A DNA stretch of 64,000 nt from Ancylobacter novellus (lineage in GTDB: Bacteria; Pseudomonadota; Alphaproteobacteria; Rhizobiales; Xanthobacteraceae). Each line of letters starts with the position of its first letter. Within the stretch, counting starts at the first letter, position 1. The position numbers and the translations under genes were made by a program. Of this stretch, positions 50,769 to 58,364 are shown piece by piece. The stretch spans positions 1 to 64,000 of the forward strand of contig QFQD01000014.1 in assembly GCA_003241485.1 (NCBI GenBank). Direction: 5' to 3'. The notes under the pieces were generated by a model. That model was given only the letters and a program-made list of their open reading frames with translations, had not been told where the DNA came from and searched no databases.

Positions 50769-51638
50769 TCAACGTCCGAGCGGGTTTACGAGGTCCGGCG
50801 CGAGAACCGCCCGAAATCGCTCCATGAAGGCAACCGCGATGCGCGAGGGCGGCCGCGTTCGCGGGCGGAACATGCCGAACCGATAGGGCACGATCGGCCG
50901 GAACGGGCGGGCGACGAGGCCCATGCCTTCAAAGAAGCGCGCCGTCGCAGGATCGACCAGCGTCACCGCGCCGAGCTGCTTCACCAGCGCGCAGGCCGTG
51001 CCGAAGAACTCCACCTCCGCCACCACGTTCCAATGCGCATGCGCCTCGAAGAAGGCTTCGGCGGCGGCGATATGGGTGATGTGTTCGGGAAACAGCGTCA
51101 CGAAGGGCACGGCATCGAGATGGCTGGGGCTGATGACCACCTCGCGCGCCAGCGGATGATCCTCCGGCATGACGCACATGCACGCCACCTCGAACAGTTC
51201 GAGCGAGGCGACGTGAATGTCGATCGGCAGCTCCGCGAAGCCGACGTCGAAGGCGCCGATCGTGCCCAGATCGCGGACGGCATAGGAGGAACGGGTGATG
51301 AAGCGGGCGGTGGCGCCGGCATTCTCGTTCAGTACATCGGCGACGATGGGCGGCAGGAGATAGGTGGCCAGACCGGGAGGGCTGGCGAGCAGCAGCGTCG
51401 CTGAGGACAGGCCTTTCAGATTTCTGGAGATGGCAAGCGTCCGGTCCATCGCATCGAGCGTGCGCACGATGGCGGCGAAGAAGGTCTCCGCCTCGGCCGT
51501 CGCCTCCAGCCGGCCGTGGGCACGGTGGAACAGCTGCACCCCGATCTCGTCCTCCAGCCGCGCGATCAGATTGCTGATCGCCGGCTGCGACTTGCGCAGC
51601 ACGGCGGCGCGGAACGCTTCGAGGTGACGGGTATCCAT
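50769..51638 (-). CDS. LysR-family regulator with shortened HTH
   Basis: A 289-residue LysR-type regulator adjacent to and co-oriented with the operon. The effector domain looks complete (LLASPPGLATYLLPPIVADV; DVGFAELPIDI; VCVMPEDHPL-like CVMPEDHPL). The N-terminal HTH is not: only eight residues (RAAVLRKS) separate MDTRHLEAF from QPAISNLIARLEDEIGVQLF, where intact LysR proteins have about 18-19, so roughly ten residues around the GSxTxAA turn between the first helices are missing in frame. DNA binding may be lost or altered. Start ATG 51638 fits the family opening. Confidence 0.85.
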   Translation of the reverse strand: MDTRHLEAFRAAVLRKSQPAISNLIARLEDEIGVQLFHRAHGRLEATAEAETFFAAIVRTLDAMDRTLAISRNLKGLSSATLLLASPPGLATYLLPPIVADVLNENAGATARFITRSSYAVRDLGTIGAFDVGFAELPIDIHVASLELFEVACMCVMPEDHPLAREVVISPSHLDAVPFVTLFPEHITHIAAAEAFFEAHAHWNVVAEVEFFGTACALVKQLGAVTLVDPATARFFEGMGLVARPFRPIVPYRFGMFRPRTRPPSRIAVAFMERFRAVLAPDLVNPLGR

Positions 51639-51836
51639 CGGGTAACGCACTCGGATTGATGACGGCGGGCACCGTCGGCGAAGCCATCAGCGACCCACTA
51701 TGGGTAACCGCCATCGCGGTGAAAATACACGGAGGGGCGCCGCTACTCCGACCCCATGTCGGTGATCCGCCGGTTCGCGTGTGGTCTGCGGCTGTCAGGC
51801 AGGACATCGCGTACGCCTCTCGCCCTGTCAAACGCC

Positions 51837-51864
51837 AAGGCCGGGGGCGCGTGCTCCCGGCCTT
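51837..51864. terminator. Terminator downstream of the Spy-like gene
   Basis: Arms AAGGCCGGG (51837-51845) and CCCGGCCTT (51856-51864) with a 10-base loop. T-rich sequence (TCCTTTC) follows only on the plus strand, but the position fits the end of the minus-strand Spy-like/two-component transcript. Confidence 0.55.
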
Positions 51865-51883
51865 TCCTTTCGGCCCGTGGTCG

Positions 51884-52468
51884 TCAAAGCGGCACGCCGG
51901 TAGCCTCGCCACGCCGCCATTCGAGGAAGTGGACGATCCGCTCGACCAGCTTCGCCTGCATCTGTCTCGCCATGTTCAACTGCTCGGGCGTCAGCACCGC
52001 CTTGAGCCTGGAGACGGCCTCCTGGAGCGCGCGGGCCTTCTCCGCCCGCTCGATCGCCGCGCTGGCAATGTCCTGCGCCAGATCGAAGGCCTGCGCGTCC
52101 GCACGCTTCTCCTTGTTCCGCCAGCGTTCCAGCCGCTCGCCCGAGGGCAGCAGGGCAATGAGCGCTGTCGTGTAGCCGCGCCAGGCATCCATCTGGTCGG
52201 TGCGGATGCCGAGTGCGGTCTCCTGTGCCGAGAGCAGCAGCCCGGCCAGGAGCCGAACGGCGGTCGTATCGAAGGTGCGTTCGGGCTCTTCCACAAATGG
52301 CCCCTCGGGGCAGCCCCAGGGGCCGGCGGCCTGAGCGGCAGCCGCCGGCGCTCCTGTCCTATCCTGAGCGATGCCGGGCGTCGGAACAGCGCCTGCCGTG
52401 ACGAGGGCGAAGACGGCGGCGCCGCCGGCGATGCGGGCGGTCCGGGTGGAGGGAAGGGGTGTTCTCAT
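51884..52468 (-). CDS. Spy/CpxP-like periplasmic protein (LTXXQ type)
   Basis: A 194-residue secreted protein: signal peptide up to about GIAQ (residue 35), an Ala-rich low-complexity stretch, then a mostly helical domain ending with LTPEQLNMARQMQAKL, the LTXXQ motif of the Spy/CpxP superfamily. Two helical repeats are recognisable. Relatives are ATP-independent chaperones or negative regulators of envelope-stress kinases. It lies 82 bases downstream of the sensor kinase gene on the same strand, so it may report to or be controlled by that system. Confidence 0.75.
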   Translation of the reverse strand: MRTPLPSTRTARIAGGAAVFALVTAGAVPTPGIAQDRTGAPAAAAQAAGPWGCPEGPFVEEPERTFDTTAVRLLAGLLLSAQETALGIRTDQMDAWRGYTTALIALLPSGERLERWRNKEKRADAQAFDLAQDIASAAIERAEKARALQEAVSRLKAVLTPEQLNMARQMQAKLVERIVHFLEWRRGEATGVPL

Positions 52469-52550
52469 GTCTCACGTCCTTTGCTGTTGAGGAGCAGCAA
52501 GGGTGAGCGGGCCAGGTGTCGCCGCTCGAACGGCGGCATGTCGATTTGTA

Positions 52551-53876
52551 TCAGGCCGGCCTTTCCACCCGGGGCAGCGTGACCCGAACGGCAAGGCCAC
52601 CCGAGGGGGAGGTGCCGAGTTCGATGCTGCCGCGATGCCGCTCGACCAGCCGGCGGACGATGGTCAGGCCGAGGCCCGTCCCGCCGCTGTCGCGGTTGCG
52701 CGAGGCTTCCAGTCGGTGGAACGGCTCGAAGACGCGCTCACGCTCCTCGGCCGGAATGCCGGGGCCGTCATCCTCAATGACCAGAACCGCCTGCGTACCG
52801 TCGGTCTCGATGCCGGCGAAGGCACGCTCGCCATAGCGCAACGCATTGTCGACGAGGTTGGCGATGACACGGGCGAGCGCCTTGTCGCCCATCGCGACAC
52901 ATATCGGGCGGTCCGGCACGTCGAGCACGACACGCGTGCCGCTCTGCTCGGCCACGTAGCGGCGCAGCGCGGCGGCGAGGTCGGCGCAGGTGGGCTCCGC
53001 CGGAGCGAAGGATTCCTGCGCGAAGTCGAGCGTGTCCTCGACAAGTGCCTGCATGGCCTCGACATCGGCGATGGCGCCGGCCCGGTGGCGGCTCTCCGGC
53101 ATCATCTCCACCCGCAGCCGCAGGCGGGTCAGGTACGTGCGCAGATCATGCGAGATCGCCCCGAGCGTGAGGGTCCGGTTGCGCACCAAAGCGGCGATGC
53201 GCTCCTGCATCGCGTTCACCGCGCGGATGAGCGTGCGAAGCTCCGGCGCACCGCGCTCGGGGATCGCGACAGGCTCGACGTGCTCGCCGACCCTGTCGAC
53301 CTCGCCGGCGAGACGCGTGATGGGCCTCATCTCGCGTGCGACCGCGGCCAGCGCGGCCAGAGCGACGAGGATGCCCAACATGCCGACGAAGAAGCCGATG
53401 GGCACGCCGAGCAGCCGGACGGTGACGCGGTCCTTGATGTCGAGCCAGAGATAGCCGCCCTCGGCGAGCTCGACATAGACGCTGAGCGTGTCGCCGCGCC
53501 CGTCTTCACTGGGCCCGTCGAGGCGCACCAGCACCTGCCGTCCCTGCGCGCCGCGCAGCGCCAGTGCGGTCCGGATGGAACGCTCGATCCGTCCGACACC
53601 CTGCAGGGCGTCAAGATCTTTGGGGAGGGCGGGAATGATCGTGGCGGTGCGGCCGTTCTCGCTGAAGGCCTCCAGCAATGCGGGCCGAAGATCAGCCGGC
53701 ACTCTATCGACCAGTAGCGCCAGTGACGCGATCTGCCGCGGCAGCGAGGGCGGCGCCTCGCCGAGCGACCGGCGCTCCTCGCCCGCACCGAAATAGAAGA
53801 AGAGTGCGAGCAGCTGGATGGCGAACAGCGCCACCGCGACGATGAGGATGATGCGGGCGAGCAGGCCAAGACGCAT
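52551..53876 (-). CDS. Membrane sensor histidine kinase (EnvZ/CpxA type)
   Basis: Inner-membrane kinase of 441 residues. Two membrane helices (about 6-29 and 157-180) enclose a periplasmic domain of about 125 residues; HAMP follows (REMRPITRLAGEVDRV). Dimerisation/phosphoacceptor motif is AISHDLRTYLTRLRL with His243; the HATPase domain shows NLVDNALRYG, EDDGPGIP and GGTGLGLTIV. It lies 11 bases after the response regulator gene. Probably phosphorylates that regulator in response to an envelope signal. Confidence 0.92.
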   Translation of the reverse strand: MRLGLLARIILIVAVALFAIQLLALFFYFGAGEERRSLGEAPPSLPRQIASLALLVDRVPADLRPALLEAFSENGRTATIIPALPKDLDALQGVGRIERSIRTALALRGAQGRQVLVRLDGPSEDGRGDTLSVYVELAEGGYLWLDIKDRVTVRLLGVPIGFFVGMLGILVALAALAAVAREMRPITRLAGEVDRVGEHVEPVAIPERGAPELRTLIRAVNAMQERIAALVRNRTLTLGAISHDLRTYLTRLRLRVEMMPESRHRAGAIADVEAMQALVEDTLDFAQESFAPAEPTCADLAAALRRYVAEQSGTRVVLDVPDRPICVAMGDKALARVIANLVDNALRYGERAFAGIETDGTQAVLVIEDDGPGIPAEERERVFEPFHRLEASRNRDSGGTGLGLTIVRRLVERHRGSIELGTSPSGGLAVRVTLPRVERPA

Positions 53877-53887
53877 GGCGATCCGCC

Positions 53888-54607
53888 TCAGGCCTCGCGC
53901 ACATCGGCCGAGAACAGATAGCCGACATTGCGCACGGTGGTGATGGGTTGCGCGGCCTCGCCGAGGCCCTGTGAGAGCTTGCTGCGCAGCCGTGAGACGG
54001 TGACGTCGATGGTGCGGTCGAACGGATCACCGCCCGGGCGCCCGCGTGTCCAGTCGAGCAACTGGTCGCGCGAGAGCACGCGGCCGGGCCGTTCGAGAAA
54101 GCAGGTGAGAAGATCGAACTCGGCGGTGGTGAGGTTCACCCGCTGCCCGCTGCTGTCCACCACCGTGCGCGCGTCGAGGTCGGCCACCAGTCCGGCGAAG
54201 CGCCGCCGCCGCCGCTCCGGCATGCCGGTGGACAAGGGCCCCGACGCACGGCGCAGCAGGGAGCGGATGCGCGCCAGCAATTCACGCGGGTTGAACGGCT
54301 TGCCGAGATAATCGTCGGCGCCGATCTCAAGCCCGACGATGCGGTCGATGTCGTCCTGCTTGGCGGTCAGCATGAGGATCGGCACACGGCTCTTCACCCG
54401 CAGCCGCCGGCAGATCGACAGCCCGTCCTCGCCCGGCAGCATGATGTCGAGGATGATGAGGTCGGGCATGCCGCGCATCAACGCCCGGTCCATCAGCGCC
54501 CCGCTGGCAACCGCCTCGACGTCGTAGCCCTCGCCGCCGAGAAAATCGACGAGCAGGCTGCGGATGTCGCGGTCGTCCTCGACCAGAAGCAGACGTGCGG
54601 CTGTCAT
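53888..54607 (-). CDS. OmpR-family response regulator
   Basis: DNA-binding regulator of 239 residues. REC domain (6-118) with phosphoacceptor Asp54 in LIILDIMLPGEDG and Lys in DDYLGKPFNP; winged-helix effector domain (about 145-235) with VNLTTAEFDLLTCFLERPG and VTVSRLRSKL. ATG 54607 begins the REC domain correctly. It is divergent from the Cys-rich/DevBCA-type genes and likely acts on the 250-bp region between them. Confidence 0.92.
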   Translation of the reverse strand: MTAARLLLVEDDRDIRSLLVDFLGGEGYDVEAVASGALMDRALMRGMPDLIILDIMLPGEDGLSICRRLRVKSRVPILMLTAKQDDIDRIVGLEIGADDYLGKPFNPRELLARIRSLLRRASGPLSTGMPERRRRRFAGLVADLDARTVVDSSGQRVNLTTAEFDLLTCFLERPGRVLSRDQLLDWTRGRPGGDPFDRTIDVTVSRLRSKLSQGLGEAAQPITTVRNVGYLFSADVREA

Positions 54608-54781
54608 GGCACTGGCATGACAGCGGCGAGGAAGCCGCGCAAGCCGGGCGGCAGGCGTCGATACAAACTGCAACAAAAAGCCCGTGCGCCGAGACACGTC
54701 CGCAAAACGCCCCGGTGATGATCCCACCGCCGCCGGATACGCCGCATCCCCTTCCGGCGGCGCAGCGGGCATGTGCCCGCT

Positions 54782-54833
54782 TCCATGGAGCCCGTCAGGG
54801 TCAGTCGCCCCACGCCCGGACGGGCTCCATGGA
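54782..54833. repeat. Perfect 15-bp inverted repeat upstream of the Cys-rich gene
   Basis: Left arm 54782-54796 and right arm 54819-54833 (core CCATGGAGCCCGTC / GACGGGCTCCATGG) match over all 15 bp, with a 22-base loop. It ends 24 bases before the ATG at 54858, just ahead of the AGGAG ribosome-binding site, so in RNA it would be a stable leader hairpin. Confidence 0.85.
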
Positions 54834-54857
54834 TTTCCTCGCGCAGGAGCTGACAAG

Positions 54858-55130
54858 ATGGATCGTGGCTTTTTCCTCCGTGCCGGCGTCGTGCTGGTCC
54901 TCACCGCTCTGCTCGGCGTCTGCCTGGCGGGAGGTGCCTCCGCGCAGAATATCCCTCCCGCGCAGAAGCAGGCCGTCCGTGCCGCCTGCGAGGCCGACAT
55001 CCGCGCCACATGCCCCGGCGTGCGGCCGGGGGGCGGACGTCTTCTTCAATGCGTGAAGGACAATCCCGACCGGATCTCCCAGCCCTGCAAGGACGCGTTG
55101 GTCGCCGCCAAGGCCGCGTCCGTCCAGTGA
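54858..55130 (+). CDS. Small secreted cysteine-rich repeat protein
   Basis: A 90-residue precursor with signal peptide MDRGFFLRAGVVLVLTALLG...ASA and a mature domain of about 58 residues with four Cys (ACEADIRATCPGVRPGGGRL, then LQCVKDN and QPCKDAL). The spacing matches the cysteine-rich GLG1/FGFR-type repeat found singly in many Hyphomicrobiales periplasmic proteins. Function is unknown. AGGAG is 7-8 bases before ATG 54858. It is coupled to the adaptor gene by GTGA, so it may be a periplasmic partner of the exporter. Confidence 0.8.
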   Translation: MDRGFFLRAGVVLVLTALLGVCLAGGASAQNIPPAQKQAVRAACEADIRATCPGVRPGGGRLLQCVKDNPDRISQPCKDALVAAKAASVQ

Positions 55131-56368
55131 ACGTGCCCGTCCCACCGCCTGCGCAGGTCCCTGCGAGGAACGTGCAGCCGGGCCTCGATCCGTTCCTGTC
55201 GCTTGAGGCGCCGCTGCCACGCCCACGGCGGCGCCGTCTGCGCAGGCTCATTGCGATGGCGATGACGGTTCTCGTGCTCGCCTTCGTGGGGCTGCGCTAT
55301 TTCTATCCCTATGCGGTGGAGGGCGAGGTTCTCAGGCCCGGCCCGCTGGCTATCGAGCTTCAGGGACCGGGCACGCTGTCGGCCCTGATCGAGGCGAGCG
55401 TCGGCAGCCGCATTCAGGCGCGCATCGACACGCTCGCCGTCGACCGCAACGATGTCGTCGTCAAAGGGGATACTCTTGTCCGCCTCGCCTTTGATGATCT
55501 GCGCGGCGAACTCGACGCGGCGGAGGCGAGCGCCCATGCCGCCGAACGCGCGGTGAGCGTCGCGCAGGCTGAAAGCGACGGTGCTGTCGCGGCGCTGGAA
55601 AAGGTCCGCGCGACGCATGAAAGGCAGGTGACGCTGCTCGCCAGGGGGGTCGCCAGCGAGGCCGGGCTGGAAGACGCCCTTGCCGCGCGCCGTCAGGCCG
55701 AAGCCGACCTCGCGCGTGCCCGCCGCGCCGTCGAGCAGGCCGAGGCCGAGCGTGCCGGTGCCGCCGCGCGTATCGGCATCGCCCGTTCCCAGCTCGACGA
55801 TAGCGTGCTGCGTGCACCGATCTCCGGCGTTGTGGTCTCTCGCCTGCGTCATGTCGGCGAAGTGGTGACGCCGGGCAGCGAGGTGCTGCATCTCGTCGAC
55901 CCCGCCAGCCTTGTTGTGACCGCGCGGCTGGACGAAAGCGTCATCGCCGCCGTGCGGCCCGGTCAGGCGGCGCAGATCACCTTTACCCGCGCCGAGGCGT
56001 CGATACCCGGCCATGTCTTCCGGCTCGGGCGCGAGGTGGACGCCGAGACGAGAGAATTCGAGATCGACATCACGCTCGATACCCTTCCCGCCAACTGGGC
56101 GCTCGGCCAGCGCGCCATGGCGCGCATTACGGTCGCAACACGCGGCCCCGTGTTGACCGTGCCGACCGGTTTCCTTGCGTGGCGCGACGGTCGTCCGGGC
56201 ATCTGGGTGGCAAACCGTGGTCGCGCGCGCTGGCAGGAGGTTACGCTCGGCGACAGCGGCATTGATCGGGTCGAGATCCGGCGCGGCCTTGCGGCCGGGC
56301 AGAGGATATTGAAGCCCGGCAATCTCTACCCGTTCATGCGCGTGCGCCTGGCTGGTGCCACCACATGA
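55127..56368 (+). CDS. HlyD/DevB-type periplasmic adaptor
   Basis: Membrane-fusion protein of 413 residues: short cytoplasmic Pro/Arg-rich tail, one membrane helix (about 43-62), biotinyl-lipoyl-like half motifs around a long coiled coil (residues 120-225, Ala/Glu/Arg-rich), beta-barrel (APISGVVVSRLRHVGEVVTP; VVTARLDESVIAAVRPGQ). It would bridge the inner-membrane transporter to an outer-membrane channel; no TolC gene is nearby. The start GTG 55127 overlaps the preceding stop and lacks its own Shine-Dalgarno. Confidence 0.87.
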   Translation: MNVPVPPPAQVPARNVQPGLDPFLSLEAPLPRPRRRRLRRLIAMAMTVLVLAFVGLRYFYPYAVEGEVLRPGPLAIELQGPGTLSALIEASVGSRIQARIDTLAVDRNDVVVKGDTLVRLAFDDLRGELDAAEASAHAAERAVSVAQAESDGAVAALEKVRATHERQVTLLARGVASEAGLEDALAARRQAEADLARARRAVEQAEAERAGAAARIGIARSQLDDSVLRAPISGVVVSRLRHVGEVVTPGSEVLHLVDPASLVVTARLDESVIAAVRPGQAAQITFTRAEASIPGHVFRLGREVDAETREFEIDITLDTLPANWALGQRAMARITVATRGPVLTVPTGFLAWRDGRPGIWVANRGRARWQEVTLGDSGIDRVEIRRGLAAGQRILKPGNLYPFMRVRLAGATT

Positions 56369-57528
56369 ATCTGGCTCTGAAGGACACGCTGCACGCCCCG
56401 ACACGCTTCGCGCTGACCGCACTCGGTGTCGCCTTTCTGGTGATGGCGGTCATCGGCATGACCGGCCTCTATCGCGGCATCGTCGAAGATGCGCTGCTCA
56501 TCATCGACCGGATCGATGCCGATCTCTGGATCGTGCAGGGCGAGCGCGCCGGGCCTTTCGCCGAAGGCTCGGCCGTGGCAGCCGACACGGACCGGCGCGT
56601 CGAGGGGGTGCGAGGTGTTGCGGATGTACGGCGCTTCACCCAGTTCAGCCAGCAGTTCAACTTTGCCGGCAGCGCGCGCCGCGCCACCGTGACCGGCGTC
56701 GACCTGCCGCGTGACGACGGGCGATGGCTCACGCTCGTCGGGGGGCGCTGGCTCGGCACCGGCCGCTATGAGACGGTGGCGGACGCCAGCACGGGCCTGA
56801 AGGTCGGCGACCGCCTGGTTCTCGCGCGGGACGTTTATACCGTCGTGGGGCTCACGCGGCATATGGTCGATTCCGCCGGCGACGGGCTGCTTTTCGTCAG
56901 CATCAACGACGCGGCGGTCATCGCCCGTCGGCGCACCGCCGAGGAAATCCGTCTCGCCCGGGCGGTCGCGGGAGGTGCCGCCGCGTTTGGTGCCGATGCA
57001 AGCTCGGTGGCGCAGGAGAGCAAGATCGCCGCGGTGCTCGTTCGGCTCGACCCCGCCGCGGATGCCTCGCGCGTCATCGCGGACATACAGCGCTGGGGCG
57101 ACGTGCGCGTCATGACCACGGCGGACCAGCGCGACCTGATGCTGAACGCGCGTCTGTGGAAGCTGCGGCTGCAGATCCTGACGTTTACCGGGATGATCCT
57201 CCTGATTACCGCCGTCGTGGTGTCGCTCATCGTCTACATGATGACGGTGGAGAAGCTGCACGAGATCGCGCTTCTGAAGCTGATGGGCGCCCGCGAGAGC
57301 GTCGTGGTCGGCCTCATTGGCCAGCAGGCCGCGCTCATCGGCGCCACGGGCTATGTCCTGGCGCTCGGGCTTTCATGCCTCGTGTTCCCGTTCTTCCCAC
57401 GCCGCGTGGTGATGCTGCCCTCCGATCTCGCGCAGATCGGGCTCGCTCTGCTGTTGATTTCCGCTGCCGCGGCCTGGGTGGGGATCGCCCGCGCCTCGCG
57501 GGTCAGCGCGCGGGAGGTGCTGTCATGA
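56365..57528 (+). CDS. FtsX/DevC-type ABC exporter permease
   Basis: A 387-residue permease with the FtsX/MacB layout: one helix (about 13-36), a large periplasmic domain (about 45-265, starting DRIDADLWIVQGERAG), then three C-terminal helices (ILLITAVVVSLIVYMMTVEK; the cytoplasmic EIALLKLMGARESVV loop). Size and single-permease organisation match DevC of DevBCA exporters, which export lipids or glycolipids in cyanobacteria. Overlaps both neighbours by ATGA. Confidence 0.87.
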   Translation: MNLALKDTLHAPTRFALTALGVAFLVMAVIGMTGLYRGIVEDALLIIDRIDADLWIVQGERAGPFAEGSAVAADTDRRVEGVRGVADVRRFTQFSQQFNFAGSARRATVTGVDLPRDDGRWLTLVGGRWLGTGRYETVADASTGLKVGDRLVLARDVYTVVGLTRHMVDSAGDGLLFVSINDAAVIARRRTAEEIRLARAVAGGAAAFGADASSVAQESKIAAVLVRLDPAADASRVIADIQRWGDVRVMTTADQRDLMLNARLWKLRLQILTFTGMILLITAVVVSLIVYMMTVEKLHEIALLKLMGARESVVVGLIGQQAALIGATGYVLALGLSCLVFPFFPRRVVMLPSDLAQIGLALLLISAAAAWVGIARASRVSAREVLS

Positions 57529-58229
57529 GCGGGGTGCCCGTGCTTTCGGTGCGGGCCCTTTCGCGCCACTACACGGCCGGCGGGGCATGCGTGCGCGCAC
57601 TCGACGGCGTGTCGCTGGACGTGGCTGCCGGCGAGCTGGTGGGCATCTTCGGGCCCAGCGGCTCCGGCAAAAGTACCTTGCTCATGCTTGCCGGACTTTT
57701 GGACAACCCCACCTCCGGCGAGGTCTGGCTTGCCGGCGAGCGGGTCTCCTGCGCCGGCGCCGACCTTGACGCTCTGCGCGAGACCCGGCGCAAACGCATC
57801 GGCTTCGTGTTCCAGAAAGCGAACCTGATCCCCTTCCTTACGGCGGTGGAGAATGTCGCGCTGAGCCTCGAAATCGCCGACGTCGCCCCGGCCGATGCAC
57901 GCGCGCATGGCCGGCGGCTGCTCGCGGCGCTCGACCTCTCCCATCGTGCCGACAGTCTGCCGGCAAAGCTCTCGGGCGGCGAGCAGCAGCGTGTGGCGGT
58001 TGCAAGGGCGCTCGCAAACGCGCCGCCGCTCATCCTTGCCGACGAGCCGACGGCGGCGCTGGACAGCGTGCGTGGTCGACAGGTGATGGAGATCTTCCGC
58101 CGCATCGCTGAGGCCCACGGGACGGCCGTGGTGGTGATTACCCATGATCCACGCTCGACGGACCTGTTCGACCGCATCGTTCACATCGAAGACGGCCGGA
58201 TCCGCGCGGGTAGCGTAGAGCGGCATTGA
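57525..58229 (+). CDS. LolD/DevA-type ABC exporter ATPase
   Basis: ATPase of 234 residues: Walker A GPSGSGKST, Q-loop VFQKANLIPFLT, signature LSGGEQQRVAVARAL, Walker B LILADEPTAALDS, H-loop VITHDPRS. It belongs to the LolD/MacB/DevA class that drives FtsX-type permeases by mechanotransmission. Last gene of the exporter operon. Confidence 0.9.
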   Translation: MSGVPVLSVRALSRHYTAGGACVRALDGVSLDVAAGELVGIFGPSGSGKSTLLMLAGLLDNPTSGEVWLAGERVSCAGADLDALRETRRKRIGFVFQKANLIPFLTAVENVALSLEIADVAPADARAHGRRLLAALDLSHRADSLPAKLSGGEQQRVAVARALANAPPLILADEPTAALDSVRGRQVMEIFRRIAEAHGTAVVVITHDPRSTDLFDRIVHIEDGRIRAGSVERH

Positions 58230-58314
58230 CGCTCACACGTGCCGTTCCTGGCGCCAAGCTGCGGGCGACAGGCGCCTGGACGGTATTCGGCCGATTGACT
58301 CGTTCAATAAATCG

Positions 58315-58357
58315 ACATACCGTCTGCACATGTTCGGTGTTTCTATATTCGGTATGT
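58315..58357. promoter_or_regulatory. Inverted repeat upstream of the MerR-XRE-cupin-racemase gene
   Basis: ACATACCG (58315-58322) and CGGTATGT (58350-58357) form a perfect dyad with a 27-bp spacer ending 7 bases before the ATG. TATATT (58344-58349) inside it could be a -10, giving an almost leaderless transcript. Likely an autoregulatory operator. Confidence 0.5.
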
Positions 58358-58364
58358 AGATCTT

